From contig JANXWZ010000056.1 of NCBI GenBank assembly GCA_025350865.1, forward strand, positions 1-40,134: DNA of 40,134 nt, read 5' to 3'. Source of the DNA: Rhodanobacteraceae bacterium (GTDB lineage Bacteria; Acidobacteriota; Terriglobia; Terriglobales; Acidobacteriaceae). A model generated the notes under the pieces. That model did no database searches. It worked only from the letters and a program-made list of their open reading frames with translations, and was not told where the DNA came from. Positions 24,265-32,499 of this stretch are shown here, one piece after another; the stretch's first letter is position 1, and each line of letters opens with the position of its first letter. A program made the translations under genes and the position numbers.

Positions 24265-24759
24265 TCAACCGCGGTCCGACGCGACAAAGAACGCCACCGC
24301 TCCCAGCAATCCAACGCAAACCACGCTCGACACCACAATCAGCAGACCCCAGCCCGACAGTAGAGAAGCCACCGAGATAGAGTTTTCGAACTCCGAAATC
24401 CGCGCCATCCACTCACTGCTGTGGCGCATCTCCGAGACCGCAAACCCCGCTGCAAACGAGACGACAACCACCAGCGCAAACATCTGTGCCGCCCGCAACG
24501 GCTTCGCCACCTGCTCCAGCGCAGCGTTTCGCCGTTGAAGTTGCGCGCGCCACCAGATCACTCCCGGAGCCTCCAGACGAGCCGCCGCCATCTCCCCTGC
24601 CCTGATACCCTGCATCGCGCCACGCAGCAGCACCAGCTCCGAGCATCGTCGACACCCCGCAGCTTGCTTTCGCAAGTCCGCCCCGCAACCCTGCGGCCAC
24701 TGCCCGCCGCGCAGCAACTCTTTCACTTCCTTTTCGTGCGCACATGCTCGAAGGCTCAT
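24265..24759 (-). CDS. Putative membrane anti-sigma factor
   Basis: 164 residues. The N-terminal region has Cys6, His8, Cys25, Cys36 and Cys39 (CRRC), a zinc-finger-like arrangement resembling but not identical to the ZAS H-x3-C-x2-C motif. Two hydrophobic segments follow (about 94-110 and 135-158). Its ATG overlaps the sigma-factor stop by 4 bases, the usual layout for a sigma/anti-sigma pair. It would hold the sigma factor at the membrane until a signal releases it. Confidence 0.68.
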   Translation of the reverse strand: MSLRACAHEKEVKELLRGGQWPQGCGADLRKQAAGCRRCSELVLLRGAMQGIRAGEMAAARLEAPGVIWWRAQLQRRNAALEQVAKPLRAAQMFALVVVVSFAAGFAVSEMRHSSEWMARISEFENSISVASLLSGWGLLIVVSSVVCVGLLGAVAFFVASDRG

Positions 24760-25331
24760 ACTTTCCTCCCCGCGTTCATCGCGTGCAACTCAACGGCAAC
24801 GACTCGACGCGCTCGAAACAGCAAAATCCGAACACTCGCAGACGCCAGGCCCATAATCTCCGCGATCTCCTTGTGGGAATAATCCTCGCCATACGCCAGC
24901 CAGAGCAGTTGTCGATCGCGCATCGTCATACCAGCCATCGCGCGGCCCAAAATCGCCTGCGCATCTGCCTGGTCCTCGCGGCTCTTTTCCGCAAATATCT
25001 CCTCCGGAAGCTCCTCAATCGAGCTTTGCCGGGGCCGGCGCCAGTGATCCCGCAGCAGATTCGTGGCAATCCGGAACAGATACTTGCGACTCGCAATTTC
25101 ACCCTCGTCTGCGCGGCTGAAGCCGGGCCGCCTCGCCGCCAGAAAGCGGACGAAACTCTCCTGCGTCAGGTCGTCCGCAAGCCCGGGGTCGCGCGACGTC
25201 CGCGCTATATAAGCCCAGAGCTGCCGCGCCGAGCGCTCATAAAATTGCGCGAAGGCTTCGTTGTCCATGGGCAACTCAGCCGCCGCACCCAGCGCTTCGA
25301 CCGGCCGCGCGAGTGTGAAGTCCCAGGTCAT
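24756..25331 (-). CDS. ECF-type RNA polymerase sigma factor
   Basis: 191 residues. Region 2 spans FYERSARQLWAYIARTSRD through DLTQESFVRFL and RKYLFRIATNLLRDHWRR. Region 4 has RDRQLLWLAYGEDYSHKEI followed by GLASASVRILLFRARR, the helix-turn-helix that reads the -35 element. There is no region 3, as expected for ECF factors. It lies between an upstream membrane protein (24-base gap) and the overlapping anti-sigma gene. Autoregulation is plausible, because the promoter found before the first gene contains TGAACC, similar to ECF -35 boxes. Confidence 0.92.
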   Translation of the reverse strand: MTWDFTLARPVEALGAAAELPMDNEAFAQFYERSARQLWAYIARTSRDPGLADDLTQESFVRFLAARRPGFSRADEGEIASRKYLFRIATNLLRDHWRRPRQSSIEELPEEIFAEKSREDQADAQAILGRAMAGMTMRDRQLLWLAYGEDYSHKEIAEIMGLASASVRILLFRARRVVAVELHAMNAGRKV

Positions 25332-25355
25332 AGCGTTGGCCCCGTCCGCATCGCA

Positions 25356-26288
25356 TCAGCGCCGATCAACCGATAGATCACGCGATACTCCTTCCTGCAC
25401 CGCACCTGGCGGCATCAGACCCAGCCGCCCGGCGAGCACCCACGTCACGCCCGCTGACAGGATAAAGCCCAGCCCCGGCATCAGCATCACAATTCCCGCC
25501 AGCAGAAGCACGCTATCTGCACCGCGCCCAAAATGATGCCGTACCGCCACCAGCCCAGCCCCTAACAGCGCCATCACAACGCCAATCTGCGCCGGCACAA
25601 GCACCCTGCCGATCACGCCCGGCATCTTCGAATCGGCTTCAAAGTTCACCGGTATCGGCGCTGCCTCAAGGAACTTCTTCCCGGGCTCCGACTCCATGTA
25701 CTGAATCAACTCCTGACTCGACCCAAATCGGTCAATCAGCTTGGTATGGATCTCCGTCTGCAGCTTGAAGATGCGCTGCCACCGCCGGTTTGCCAGCAAC
25801 ACATTGATGAGCCAGATCATGGCCGCCAAAAAACCCAGAAACGCCGCAACCGGCATCACACCTTGCTCAATCAACCGGTACGCGGGATCTTCCGGCCGTG
25901 AACCGTCGTTCTCCGGCCACACCTTCCGCTCCAGCGCCTGAACCCGCCTGCCGCCCTGGCCCGGTAACCCCGAGAAGAGATAGAAATCCGGATTTTTTGC
26001 GATCTCCGGATGCGTCTCCAGAAATCGTCCCAGCTCTGGGTTGGACCTGTTCACGTATTCTTGATTTGCCAGCAAAGACGGGTCGCGCTCCACCACCGAG
26101 GTCAAGGTCGGACTCACCCGCAGCAATCGAATCAGTTGCTCCTGATTCTCCTGCACAACGGCCTCGTCCGCGACGGATTGCTTTGCGCTCTCCTGGGGCT
26201 TCGCCGCCTGCGCCCTTGCTCGCTCACACCCAGCGCACAGCGTCACCAGCAGCAAAGACGCACACCCAACCTTAAAAAATCTTGCCAT
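25356..26288 (-). CDS. Membrane protein upstream of the ECF pair (possible sensor)
   Basis: 310 residues from ATG 26288 with GAGGG upstream. The N-terminus is a signal sequence or weak lipobox (LCAGC, 17-21). A periplasmic region of about 120 residues follows, rich in a repeating NP/HP pattern (ERDPSLLANQEYV, SNPELGRFLETHPEIAKNP). Three membrane spans lie at about 145-166, 229-248 and 259-285, with a soluble segment between the first two. I do not recognise a named family. As first gene of an operon with an ECF sigma and an anti-sigma factor it is a candidate signal sensor or envelope protein under their control. Confidence 0.7.
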   Translation of the reverse strand: MARFFKVGCASLLLVTLCAGCERARAQAAKPQESAKQSVADEAVVQENQEQLIRLLRVSPTLTSVVERDPSLLANQEYVNRSNPELGRFLETHPEIAKNPDFYLFSGLPGQGGRRVQALERKVWPENDGSRPEDPAYRLIEQGVMPVAAFLGFLAAMIWLINVLLANRRWQRIFKLQTEIHTKLIDRFGSSQELIQYMESEPGKKFLEAAPIPVNFEADSKMPGVIGRVLVPAQIGVVMALLGAGLVAVRHHFGRGADSVLLLAGIVMLMPGLGFILSAGVTWVLAGRLGLMPPGAVQEGVSRDLSVDRR

Positions 26289-26314
26289 GTCGAACCCTCG
26301 TATCCAGCAGACTG

Positions 26315-26344
26315 AAATTACCTTCTGCCCATACAACGGTTCAA
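26315..26344 (-). promoter_or_regulatory. Promoter of the membrane protein / sigma / anti-sigma operon
   Basis: On the minus strand TTGAAC (26339-26344), an 18-base spacer and TAATTT (26315-26320) form a sigma-70-like promoter 26 bases before the ATG at 26288. The same stretch also reads as TGAACC with a GGTA about 15 bases on, an ECF-like alternative. Confidence 0.45.
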
Positions 26345-26378
26345 CACGGCTTTGGTTAACAAAGATTTTTTGAGGACT

Positions 26379-27410
26379 CTACTTACCGGCAGCGAACGCA
26401 TCCGCCTCTTTATTCACCTGGTCTGCCCCAACAGCGCCGGAATACAAAACGACCCGATACTTGAACTGGGTCGTCTTTCCCTTTTCGAGCGTGTACGAAA
26501 ACTTCGGAGCCTTCGGATCGAAGATATTCGCGCCCAGTGGATTCGCCGCGAACAACCCGTATCCGCGAGCGTGCCAGTACGTCGGATACCCCGGATTCTT
26601 CGGCTCGTCGATGATCGCGAGCGTCACGGCCTTCCCCTCCGGATTGTGCCCCCTCAGCAGGCACCAGCGGCCACGCGTCGACCAAACCTTGGTTCCCTTC
26701 ACGCCTTCGCTGGTCTCGTAGACGCCAGTAGCGGTCGAGTTTGGCACCGCCGCAACTTGCGTCGGCTTGCCGTTCGCGTCCATGAACATACCGCCCTTCT
26801 CCTCCGGCGACTCCAGCCAGCTTGCCACGCGCATCCCCAGCAAACCTTCCTTGTCGTCGTTGAATACCACGTGGTCCAGCGCCTCCAAAGTCACGAACTG
26901 GTCGATGACGCGGGCGCCCTTCCGCTTCGCGAACACGTACCGCGTGCGCTGCTTCAGGATGTCCTTGCCCTCACCTGTCTGCCAGATCGAATCCACAACC
27001 AACTCGCCCGAATCCTTGCCGCTCTTCGCCGATACGATCCCGACCTGCCGAATCGTCCCGTATTTATGCTTCTCCTCCGGCTTGATCGCCGTCGAGTTAT
27101 TCCAAAAGTCGAACCCGTTCGCGTTTCCGTAGTTGAACCACATTCCGGCATGGTGCGGATGGTCCACCCGCTCATTCGGCAGCGGTGCCAGCGGATACCC
27201 GCGCGTCACCTGGATGCCATCTTCAGCAATCAACGGATCAAGCACCGGCTTCATCAGGCTCGTCGGCCAGACATACGACGTAAACGCCTTGCCGTCTATC
27301 GTTACATCCACGCGGCGACCAGCTTCATTCGGCGTAACTTTCACCTGGGCGGAAGCGATCGCTCCGCCCAGGCTTGCTGCAACCAATCCGGCCAGGAACA
27401 AACTACGCAT
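26379..27410 (-). CDS. DUF6807 (PmoA-like) exported protein
   Basis: 343 residues with a Sec signal peptide (MRSLFLAGLVAASLGGAIASA). It belongs to the family once called PmoA, now DUF6807. The conserved core is PNERVDHPHHAGMWFNYG and FDFWN, where the His pair and His-Ala-Gly suggest a metal or sugar site; WCLLRG and AIIDEPKNPGYPTYWHARGYG follow. It is unrelated to real methane monooxygenase subunits. The function is unknown; neighbours in Acidobacteriota, Bacteroidota and Planctomycetota are often sugar oxidoreductases, as here. It overlaps the upstream oxidoreductase gene by 8 bases. Confidence 0.85.
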   Translation of the reverse strand: MRSLFLAGLVAASLGGAIASAQVKVTPNEAGRRVDVTIDGKAFTSYVWPTSLMKPVLDPLIAEDGIQVTRGYPLAPLPNERVDHPHHAGMWFNYGNANGFDFWNNSTAIKPEEKHKYGTIRQVGIVSAKSGKDSGELVVDSIWQTGEGKDILKQRTRYVFAKRKGARVIDQFVTLEALDHVVFNDDKEGLLGMRVASWLESPEEKGGMFMDANGKPTQVAAVPNSTATGVYETSEGVKGTKVWSTRGRWCLLRGHNPEGKAVTLAIIDEPKNPGYPTYWHARGYGLFAANPLGANIFDPKAPKFSYTLEKGKTTQFKYRVVLYSGAVGADQVNKEADAFAAGK

Positions 27411-28752
27411 ATACCTTATCCCCCACCATCACCTGCTGCGTCTTTTCGTTGAACGTCACCTTCTGGCCCGTCTGGATCGCTGCCACATTCATGCACAGCG
27501 CGATCGAGTGGCTATAACCCGCTTCGATGCTCGCGTTCGGCGTCTTGCGGCTCCGCACGCACTCCATCCAGTTGCGCATATTGGCCGCAGTCTGCGGATC
27601 GCCCTTGGTATCCGCATCCGTCGCCATCTTGTCCGAGCCAAGCGTCAGCGGTGCCAGCAGGTTCGGCTCCATGTGCATCTCGTCGGCCATCTTCTTGGTC
27701 AGGCCGCCGGTCGGAGTCACCGTCTGCTTGTCCATGTCGATCATGCCGGCGTTGGAGTAGTACAGCTCCTTCACGCCGCCAGCCGAGTTCGTGAAGCGCG
27801 ACGTGTACTGAACCTGAAAGCCTTTCGTCAGGTCATCCAACGGGCCGTAGTCAAAGACCGCCGTCATCGTATCCCAGTTGGTCCGGCCATCCTTCCAGTG
27901 GTAGATGCCGCCATTCGCCACGACACTGCGCGGATGCGGCAGACCTGTAAACCAGTGCACGGTATCAATCTGGTGGACCAGCCACTGGTCCGGAATACCC
28001 GAGCTGTACGGCCAGAACAGGCGGAACTCAAGATACTTGCGAGCATCGAAATTATCCTTGATCCGGCCCATGCAATAGCGCTTCCAATCCGTGTCCTCTT
28101 CCTTCAACAACGGCACCACATCCGGGCGACGCCAGCGGCCCGGCTGGTTCACGTTCCAGCTCATCTCCACCATCACGATGTCGCCGAACTTGCCCGACTT
28201 GATGTAGTCCGCCGCCGCCATGTAACTCGGTGTGCTGCGCCGCTGCGTGCCTACCTGCACGATCTTGCCGCTCTTGTGCACCGCCGCGCGGAAGTCGCGG
28301 GCATCATCCATAAAGTGCGCCGTCGGCTTCTCGACATACGCGTCGCGACCGGCATTCACGGCTTCGATCCCGTGCCGCGCGTGCTGGAAGTCTGCCGTCG
28401 CGATAATCACCGCGTCGATGTCCTTGCGCGCATACAACTCGTCGTTGTTGCGCACCATGTCGACTTTGCTGCCGCACTTCTTGTCGATCACAGCCGCGCC
28501 CCGTTCCCGCGCAATCTTCCAAATGTCGGAGACGGCGACCACCTCGAAGTTCATCTCTTTCTGATGCTGCGCAAAGGCGGGAATATCGCCGCCCAACATG
28601 CGATCTCCGCAGCCGATAATGCCAGTCCGCACACGATCGTTTGCGCCCAGCACCGCTGCATAGCTCTTCGCGGTCCAACCCACAGCCGATGCCGCAAGTG
28701 CCGTTCCACCAATCTTGAGAAACTCCCGTCGTCCGCCATTCTCCAAAGCCAT
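27403..28752 (-). CDS. Tat-exported Gfo/Idh/MocA oxidoreductase
   Basis: 449 residues. The N-terminus GGRREFLKIGGTALAASAVG is a twin-arginine signal, so the folded, cofactor-loaded enzyme is exported to the periplasm. The Rossmann loop is TGIIGCGDRMLGG, EKP appears as YVEKPTAH, and the C-terminal domain has IPDQWLVHQIDTVHWFTGLPHP with the family's His region. Exported members keep tightly bound NAD(H) and act on sugars or glycosides, such as glucose-fructose oxidoreductase and 3-keto-glycoside-forming enzymes. The 8-base overlap with the DUF6807 gene marks them as a working pair. Confidence 0.9.
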   Translation of the reverse strand: MALENGGRREFLKIGGTALAASAVGWTAKSYAAVLGANDRVRTGIIGCGDRMLGGDIPAFAQHQKEMNFEVVAVSDIWKIARERGAAVIDKKCGSKVDMVRNNDELYARKDIDAVIIATADFQHARHGIEAVNAGRDAYVEKPTAHFMDDARDFRAAVHKSGKIVQVGTQRRSTPSYMAAADYIKSGKFGDIVMVEMSWNVNQPGRWRRPDVVPLLKEEDTDWKRYCMGRIKDNFDARKYLEFRLFWPYSSGIPDQWLVHQIDTVHWFTGLPHPRSVVANGGIYHWKDGRTNWDTMTAVFDYGPLDDLTKGFQVQYTSRFTNSAGGVKELYYSNAGMIDMDKQTVTPTGGLTKKMADEMHMEPNLLAPLTLGSDKMATDADTKGDPQTAANMRNWMECVRSRKTPNASIEAGYSHSIALCMNVAAIQTGQKVTFNEKTQQVMVGDKVYA

Positions 28753-28887
28753 CTCAATCCCCTATTTCAAACCCGAATTTATTTCAGTCAAAAACGCAAA
28801 GTCATAGTACGGGATTGAAACTAAAATTGGCTAGACCAATCTTCTGGGACGTGCGGCCTGTCGTCTCATCTCATGACATCTCTGGGT

Positions 28888-28920
28888 GCCCCATTCATTG
28901 CGGCATCATCGCGATGAATG
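28888..28920. repeat. REP-like palindrome, copy B
   Basis: CATTCATTGCG (28892-28902) pairs with CGCGATGAATG (28910-28920), 11 pairs with one G:T, loop of 7. It is preceded by GTGCCC as in copy A at 1088. Confidence 0.7.
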
Positions 28921-28973
28921 AGCGAGGCTGGATTGAGGGTGCATTTGGAAAAGAGGACGGTTCTCTACGCGAA

Positions 28974-29015
28974 TGCCCACTCATTGCGGAAAACAGAAGC
29001 GCGATGTATGGGGCA
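28974..29015. repeat. REP-like palindrome, copy C
   Basis: TGCCCACTCATTGCG (28974-28988) pairs imperfectly with CGCGATGTATGGGGCA (29000-29015). Copies B and C lie about 55 bases apart in the same orientation and share arms with copy A. Confidence 0.6.
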
Positions 29016-29094
29016 ACCGATGTATAGTCCGGGAGTTGTCTGGCCACCCGCCCGCCTAAGTGCGGAAACGTATTCGCTGGTTTCAACTTTTCTC

Positions 29095-29123
29095 TTGACA
29101 TAATCTCTGAGATGTGCTAGCCT
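29095..29123 (+). promoter_or_regulatory. Putative promoter of the redoxin gene
   Basis: A consensus TTGACA (29095-29100) is followed after 17 bases by TAGCCT (29118-29123), about 100 bases before the ATG at 29222. The -35 is perfect and the -10 weak. Confidence 0.45.
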
Positions 29124-29221
29124 GAATCTTCTCAGTCGCTTTCGATTGACTAGGATAGAGTTACGCTGTGACAGCATTTTCCTAACTACAATTTCTAGCT
29201 CTATTTTCGATATCTCTTGGC

Positions 29222-29710
29222 ATGAACGTTTGGTTGGCTGCTAAACTTCGTACTCCATCCACAAATTTTACTCGATATATAGAGACAACAATCGGTGGAC
29301 GGCCTGCGTTAGCGAATATTAGGGATATTGACGGAAAAGTAGTAACCCTCCCTCGCGAAAATTTAGTTCTCTATTTCTTCAGCCCCACCTGCAAGTGGTG
29401 CGAGCGCAATTTGACCAGCTTCAAGATTATGAACGCACAACTCTCGTCCCGATACTCGTTTGTCGGGGTCGTATCGGACTCCAAAGGTGTAGCAGAATAC
29501 CTTCGATTGAACCCGTTACCTTTCCCTACCGTTGTTGTCGACGATGCTTCAGATACGTCTTCACTTGGATTGCGTGGAACCCCACAAACTATTGTTCTTC
29601 AGAATGGTGTGGTAGTTCATAATTGGCCAGGTGCGTATCTTGGTGACACCAAAAGCTCAATCGAAAAATCGCTCCGCGTCACACTTCCTGAAGTAATAGT
29701 GCCTCATTGA
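29222..29710 (+). CDS. Thioredoxin-like (TlpA/redoxin) protein, N-terminus possibly truncated
   Basis: 162 residues with a thioredoxin fold: FFSPTCKWC (52-60) holds the CxxC pair Cys57/Cys60, and LRGTPQTIVL gives the cis-Pro loop. Upstream of the ATG the same frame codes for LQFLALFSISLG, which with MNVWLAAKL would form a complete membrane anchor, but a TAA at 29183 blocks it. A GTG five codons before that stop (29168) would have been a natural start. The present product may therefore have lost most of its anchor and might be mislocalised. Codon use is clearly AT-richer than the rest of the window, as in the next gene, suggesting horizontal origin. Confidence 0.78.
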   Translation: MNVWLAAKLRTPSTNFTRYIETTIGGRPALANIRDIDGKVVTLPRENLVLYFFSPTCKWCERNLTSFKIMNAQLSSRYSFVGVVSDSKGVAEYLRLNPLPFPTVVVDDASDTSSLGLRGTPQTIVLQNGVVVHNWPGAYLGDTKSSIEKSLRVTLPEVIVPH

Positions 29711-29761
29711 AAGTAAGAACGAAGTACGGCTGACGATGTACGACGGTGTCGAAGGGGTTGT

Positions 29762-30616
29762 ATGCCTATATTCATGTCTGTGCGCAGGTGTAGAGTTTGG
29801 TTTGCTTTATTTTGTGCTCTGACAACTCCTTTTTTTTGTGGTCCGCAAGTGGCGACATCGCAGGTCATGCCTTCTCAGGCGCTCATCGATGGTCAAGAAC
29901 TACCTCAATTTGAGGTAGCAACTATCAAGCCGACCATCCAAGATAACTACAAGCCCCACGGCATATATGTTTACCCCGGAGGCAGAATCCGGGCTAAGCA
30001 GTCCACACTAAAAATGCTCATTGAATTTGCTTTTGACCTTAAAGAGTTCCAGGTAGTTGGAGGCCCCGGATGGGTGGGCCAGGACTTGTACGATCTGGAG
30101 GCGTTACCCCCGGACACGTCACCATCGCGCCAGTCGAATCCAAAGTTCATCAATGCGCCACTAGGCCACGACCAACGCCAAATGTTGCAGTCACTACTAA
30201 TTGAGAGATTTGGACTTAGGTTCCTCAGACGGATGAAGGAGGCTTCTGTCTACTTGCTGGTGAAGGGAGAAAGAACTCTCAAACTTGATGACGCAAACCG
30301 CAAAGACGCAGCCCCTCTTCTGGCTATAGGTGGCCACGGTTATGGCGGGATGACCGGCAAAACAGTCTCAATGTCGTACGTCGCGGCGCGTTTGTCAACA
30401 TACCTCGACCGTCTCGTTATAGACCAGACGGGCTTGGCCGGTGTATACGACTTCAAACTTGAGCCGTTGGCGAGTGATTCGCCTACACAATCAAACGATA
30501 ATTTCCTGGATGGCATCTTTCAATCGATGGACCAATTGGGATTGCGACTCAAACTGGGCAAGGCCCAAGTGGAGACGCTCACGATACAGGCTGCCACTAG
30601 GCCGACGGCTAACTAG
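29762..30616 (+). CDS. TIGR03435 family protein
   Basis: 284 residues with a signal peptide (WFALFCALTTPFFCG). It shows the family order: FEVATIKPT near the mature N-terminus, GGRIRAKQSTLKMLIEFAF, VVGGPGWVGQDLYDLEA, RQMLQSLLIERFGLRF, VYLLVKGERTLKL, MSYVAARLSTYLDRLVIDQT, GVYDFKLE and a C-terminal LGLRLKLGKAQVETLTI. This exported family of unknown function is expanded in Acidobacteriota and a few other soil phyla. The gene has AGGGG before its ATG, follows the redoxin gene by 51 bases and shares its AT-richer composition, so the two probably form one acquired unit. Confidence 0.9.
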   Translation: MPIFMSVRRCRVWFALFCALTTPFFCGPQVATSQVMPSQALIDGQELPQFEVATIKPTIQDNYKPHGIYVYPGGRIRAKQSTLKMLIEFAFDLKEFQVVGGPGWVGQDLYDLEALPPDTSPSRQSNPKFINAPLGHDQRQMLQSLLIERFGLRFLRRMKEASVYLLVKGERTLKLDDANRKDAAPLLAIGGHGYGGMTGKTVSMSYVAARLSTYLDRLVIDQTGLAGVYDFKLEPLASDSPTQSNDNFLDGIFQSMDQLGLRLKLGKAQVETLTIQAATRPTAN

Positions 30617-30673
30617 CGCGGAGACCAAATCCCCGCAAGTTGGGTACCGCGAGAGCAAGTACGAACTGAAGCT

Positions 30674-31864
30674 TCACTTCGCAGCCCAAGCCGCAACTTT
30701 CTCCGACATCAGCCGCACTATCTCCTCAGCGCACTTATCCCAGTTCAACAAGCTCTCGAACCGGTCCCGAGCCCGTGTCGCCATGCGCAAATACCCCGCC
30801 GGGTCATCCCTCAGCTTGAGTATCCGCTCGATGTAAACGCTCGCCGGAGCAGCCGCATCCTGCAGCAATCCCGTCTCGCCGTCCACGATGATCGTCGGCA
30901 GCGCATCCACCGCGCGCGAAACCGGCGGCAGCGCGAAGGCCTGCGCCTCCGCAAACACGATCCCATAGCACTCCGCCTGCGTGGGAACGACCAGAAAATG
31001 CGAGCGCAGAAACAGCTCTTCGAGCACGGCCGCCTGCTCCGGATCAGTCCGATACAGCGGACCATGAACGGTGACCACAGCCATCGCGTCCGCGCTCAAC
31101 TCCGGCCTGCAACCCACCACATCCAGCCGAACCTTATACCCGGCATCGCGCAATCCGGTCGCCACTTCGACGGCCAGCGGCCCGCCCTTGCGTATCCAGT
31201 CGACCCCCAGGTACAGCAGCCGAATCTCATCCCAGTCCCGCCCCGCCGCCCGCGCCAGAACCGCCTCACGAGACATCGTGGGACGCCAATTCGCACCTAG
31301 CGGCGTTACGTGCAGTTTCCCAGCAAAGTCCACTCCGGAAAACTCCTTCCCGTACACCCGCGCCGCATCCTCCACCGCCCACCGAGACCCCAGACACACG
31401 CCATCGATCCGGCGTGCCACATCAGCTTCATTCCGGGCGTAATCCGCCGTACGAATATTGACTTCGATCGTGCCTGTGTACTTGTCCTGGAAGCTTTGAA
31501 ACGCCGAATCCGCAAACAAAAATACGGGCCGCCCCGGATTTGTCAGGTAAACCAGCGGCTTAGCCAGGATCGCCAGCACTGCATCGGGATTGGTCCGCTC
31601 GATCTCCGCCTTCAACTCGCGCGCGTTCTTCCGCAGCGAAGCAGCCGTCATCCACAGCGGATACTTCGGCGGCGTTCCACCGTACAAAAACCTCTTTGCC
31701 ACATCCAGTGGATTCCGCGAGGTCGGCCCTGGCTTGAACACGGTGACGCGGTCCACCTGCCGCTCCAACGCCTCCCGCAGCGAGAACGGAATCCCACTCC
31801 ACGACTTGAGATTGAATGGATCCTCGGTAGTCGTGATCAGCAGATGTTTGAGGTTAGGTTGCAC
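30674..31864 (-). CDS. GT-B glycosyltransferase (group 1 type)
   Basis: 396 residues. The C-terminal half has the GT4-type pattern: IRLLYLGVDWIRKGGPLAVE, LDVVGC and the donor-binding FVVPTQAECYGIVFAEAQ with the E-x7-E glutamates, then VDGETGLL. A GTG start at 31864 is chosen because AGGA lies 7 bases before it. The TTG at 31870 has no usable spacing. It likely transfers a sugar from a nucleotide donor during polysaccharide or glycolipid synthesis. It follows the methyltransferase gene by 9 bases. Confidence 0.85.
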   Translation of the reverse strand: MQPNLKHLLITTTEDPFNLKSWSGIPFSLREALERQVDRVTVFKPGPTSRNPLDVAKRFLYGGTPPKYPLWMTAASLRKNARELKAEIERTNPDAVLAILAKPLVYLTNPGRPVFLFADSAFQSFQDKYTGTIEVNIRTADYARNEADVARRIDGVCLGSRWAVEDAARVYGKEFSGVDFAGKLHVTPLGANWRPTMSREAVLARAAGRDWDEIRLLYLGVDWIRKGGPLAVEVATGLRDAGYKVRLDVVGCRPELSADAMAVVTVHGPLYRTDPEQAAVLEELFLRSHFLVVPTQAECYGIVFAEAQAFALPPVSRAVDALPTIIVDGETGLLQDAAAPASVYIERILKLRDDPAGYLRMATRARDRFESLLNWDKCAEEIVRLMSEKVAAWAAK

Positions 31865-31873
31865 ACTCAAATC

Positions 31874-32491
31874 CTATCGGAAACTCGCACCTACAGATTT
31901 GCGCAGCACCCAGGTCGTCATGCATCGGTAATCCTGCACGATCGTGGTCTTCAGCGGATCGACCAGGATTCCCTTCATCTGGCGCGTCATCTGCAGCAGC
32001 ACCGCCTCGTCGACCAGGAACCACTCGGCCCCGTCGCCGATGCGATAGATGTGTCCGCGCACCCGCTCAAAGTCCATGCCGATCCGTGATCCCAGGCGGC
32101 AGAACAACAATCCGCCTGGCCGCACACAGCGCCAAAGCTCCTCCACCATCGCCAGGAAATGCTTTTCGTCGCGCGCAAAGTGCAGCACCGAGTTGCAGAT
32201 CACCACGTCCGCCATTTCGTCCGGAAATGGCATTTCTTCGATCGCGCCGACCCGAAAGTTCTCCGCAGGCAATGCCGGCGCGACCTGTGCCGCAAGCTGC
32301 CGCACATGGTCGACGCCTTCCGGGTTCGCATCGAGCGCAAATACCTCACATCCCTCGCGCAACAGATGCACCAGGTTGCGCCCATACCCGCAGCCCGCGT
32401 CCAGAACTCTCATCCCCGGCGCAATGTTGCCGCGCAGTATCTGGTCGAAGACGTAGATGTCGATCTGCCCGAATTGATCCTGAATCGTCAT
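31874..32491 (-). CDS. Class I SAM-dependent methyltransferase
   Basis: 205 residues from ATG 32491. SAM motif I is VLDAGCGYGRN, motif II ends FALDANPEGVD, and ADVVICNSVLHFARDE is the motif IV region, all of the Methyltransf_11 type. The substrate is not evident. The open frame also allows a TTG at 32503 that would overlap the coaD stop. The ATG gives an 8-base gap. With coaD upstream and a glycosyltransferase downstream it seems part of a three-gene operon. Confidence 0.87.
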   Translation of the reverse strand: MTIQDQFGQIDIYVFDQILRGNIAPGMRVLDAGCGYGRNLVHLLREGCEVFALDANPEGVDHVRQLAAQVAPALPAENFRVGAIEEMPFPDEMADVVICNSVLHFARDEKHFLAMVEELWRCVRPGGLLFCRLGSRIGMDFERVRGHIYRIGDGAEWFLVDEAVLLQMTRQMKGILVDPLKTTIVQDYRCMTTWVLRKSVGASFR

Positions 32492-32499
32492 GGGAATCG

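Larger units (their letters stand above)
28753..29221. other. Intergenic region with palindromes, no convincing gene
   Basis: This 469-base region separates the Tat-oxidoreductase from the redoxin gene. It holds a small palindrome ATTGG-ctaga-CCAAT (28826-28840), possibly an operator for the oxidoreductase, two REP-like palindromes, and a promoter-like TTGACA at 29095. Short open frames of 60-70 codons on both strands run through the palindromes and have no family-like features, so I do not call them. Confidence 0.6.

Noticed and set aside
26379..27410. DUF6807 protein as methane monooxygenase subunit PmoA
   Set aside because: The PmoA name is a database legacy; the protein is a soluble exported one without the membrane spans of particulate methane monooxygenase.
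27133..28818. 561-codon plus-strand ORF opposite the Tat-oxidoreductase and DUF6807 genes
   Set aside because: His/Arg/Val-rich shadow spanning two real genes, with no motif.
28895..29101. 60-70 codon ORFs in the 28.8-29.1 kb gap
   Set aside because: They run through palindromic repeats on both strands and lack ribosome sites or family features.
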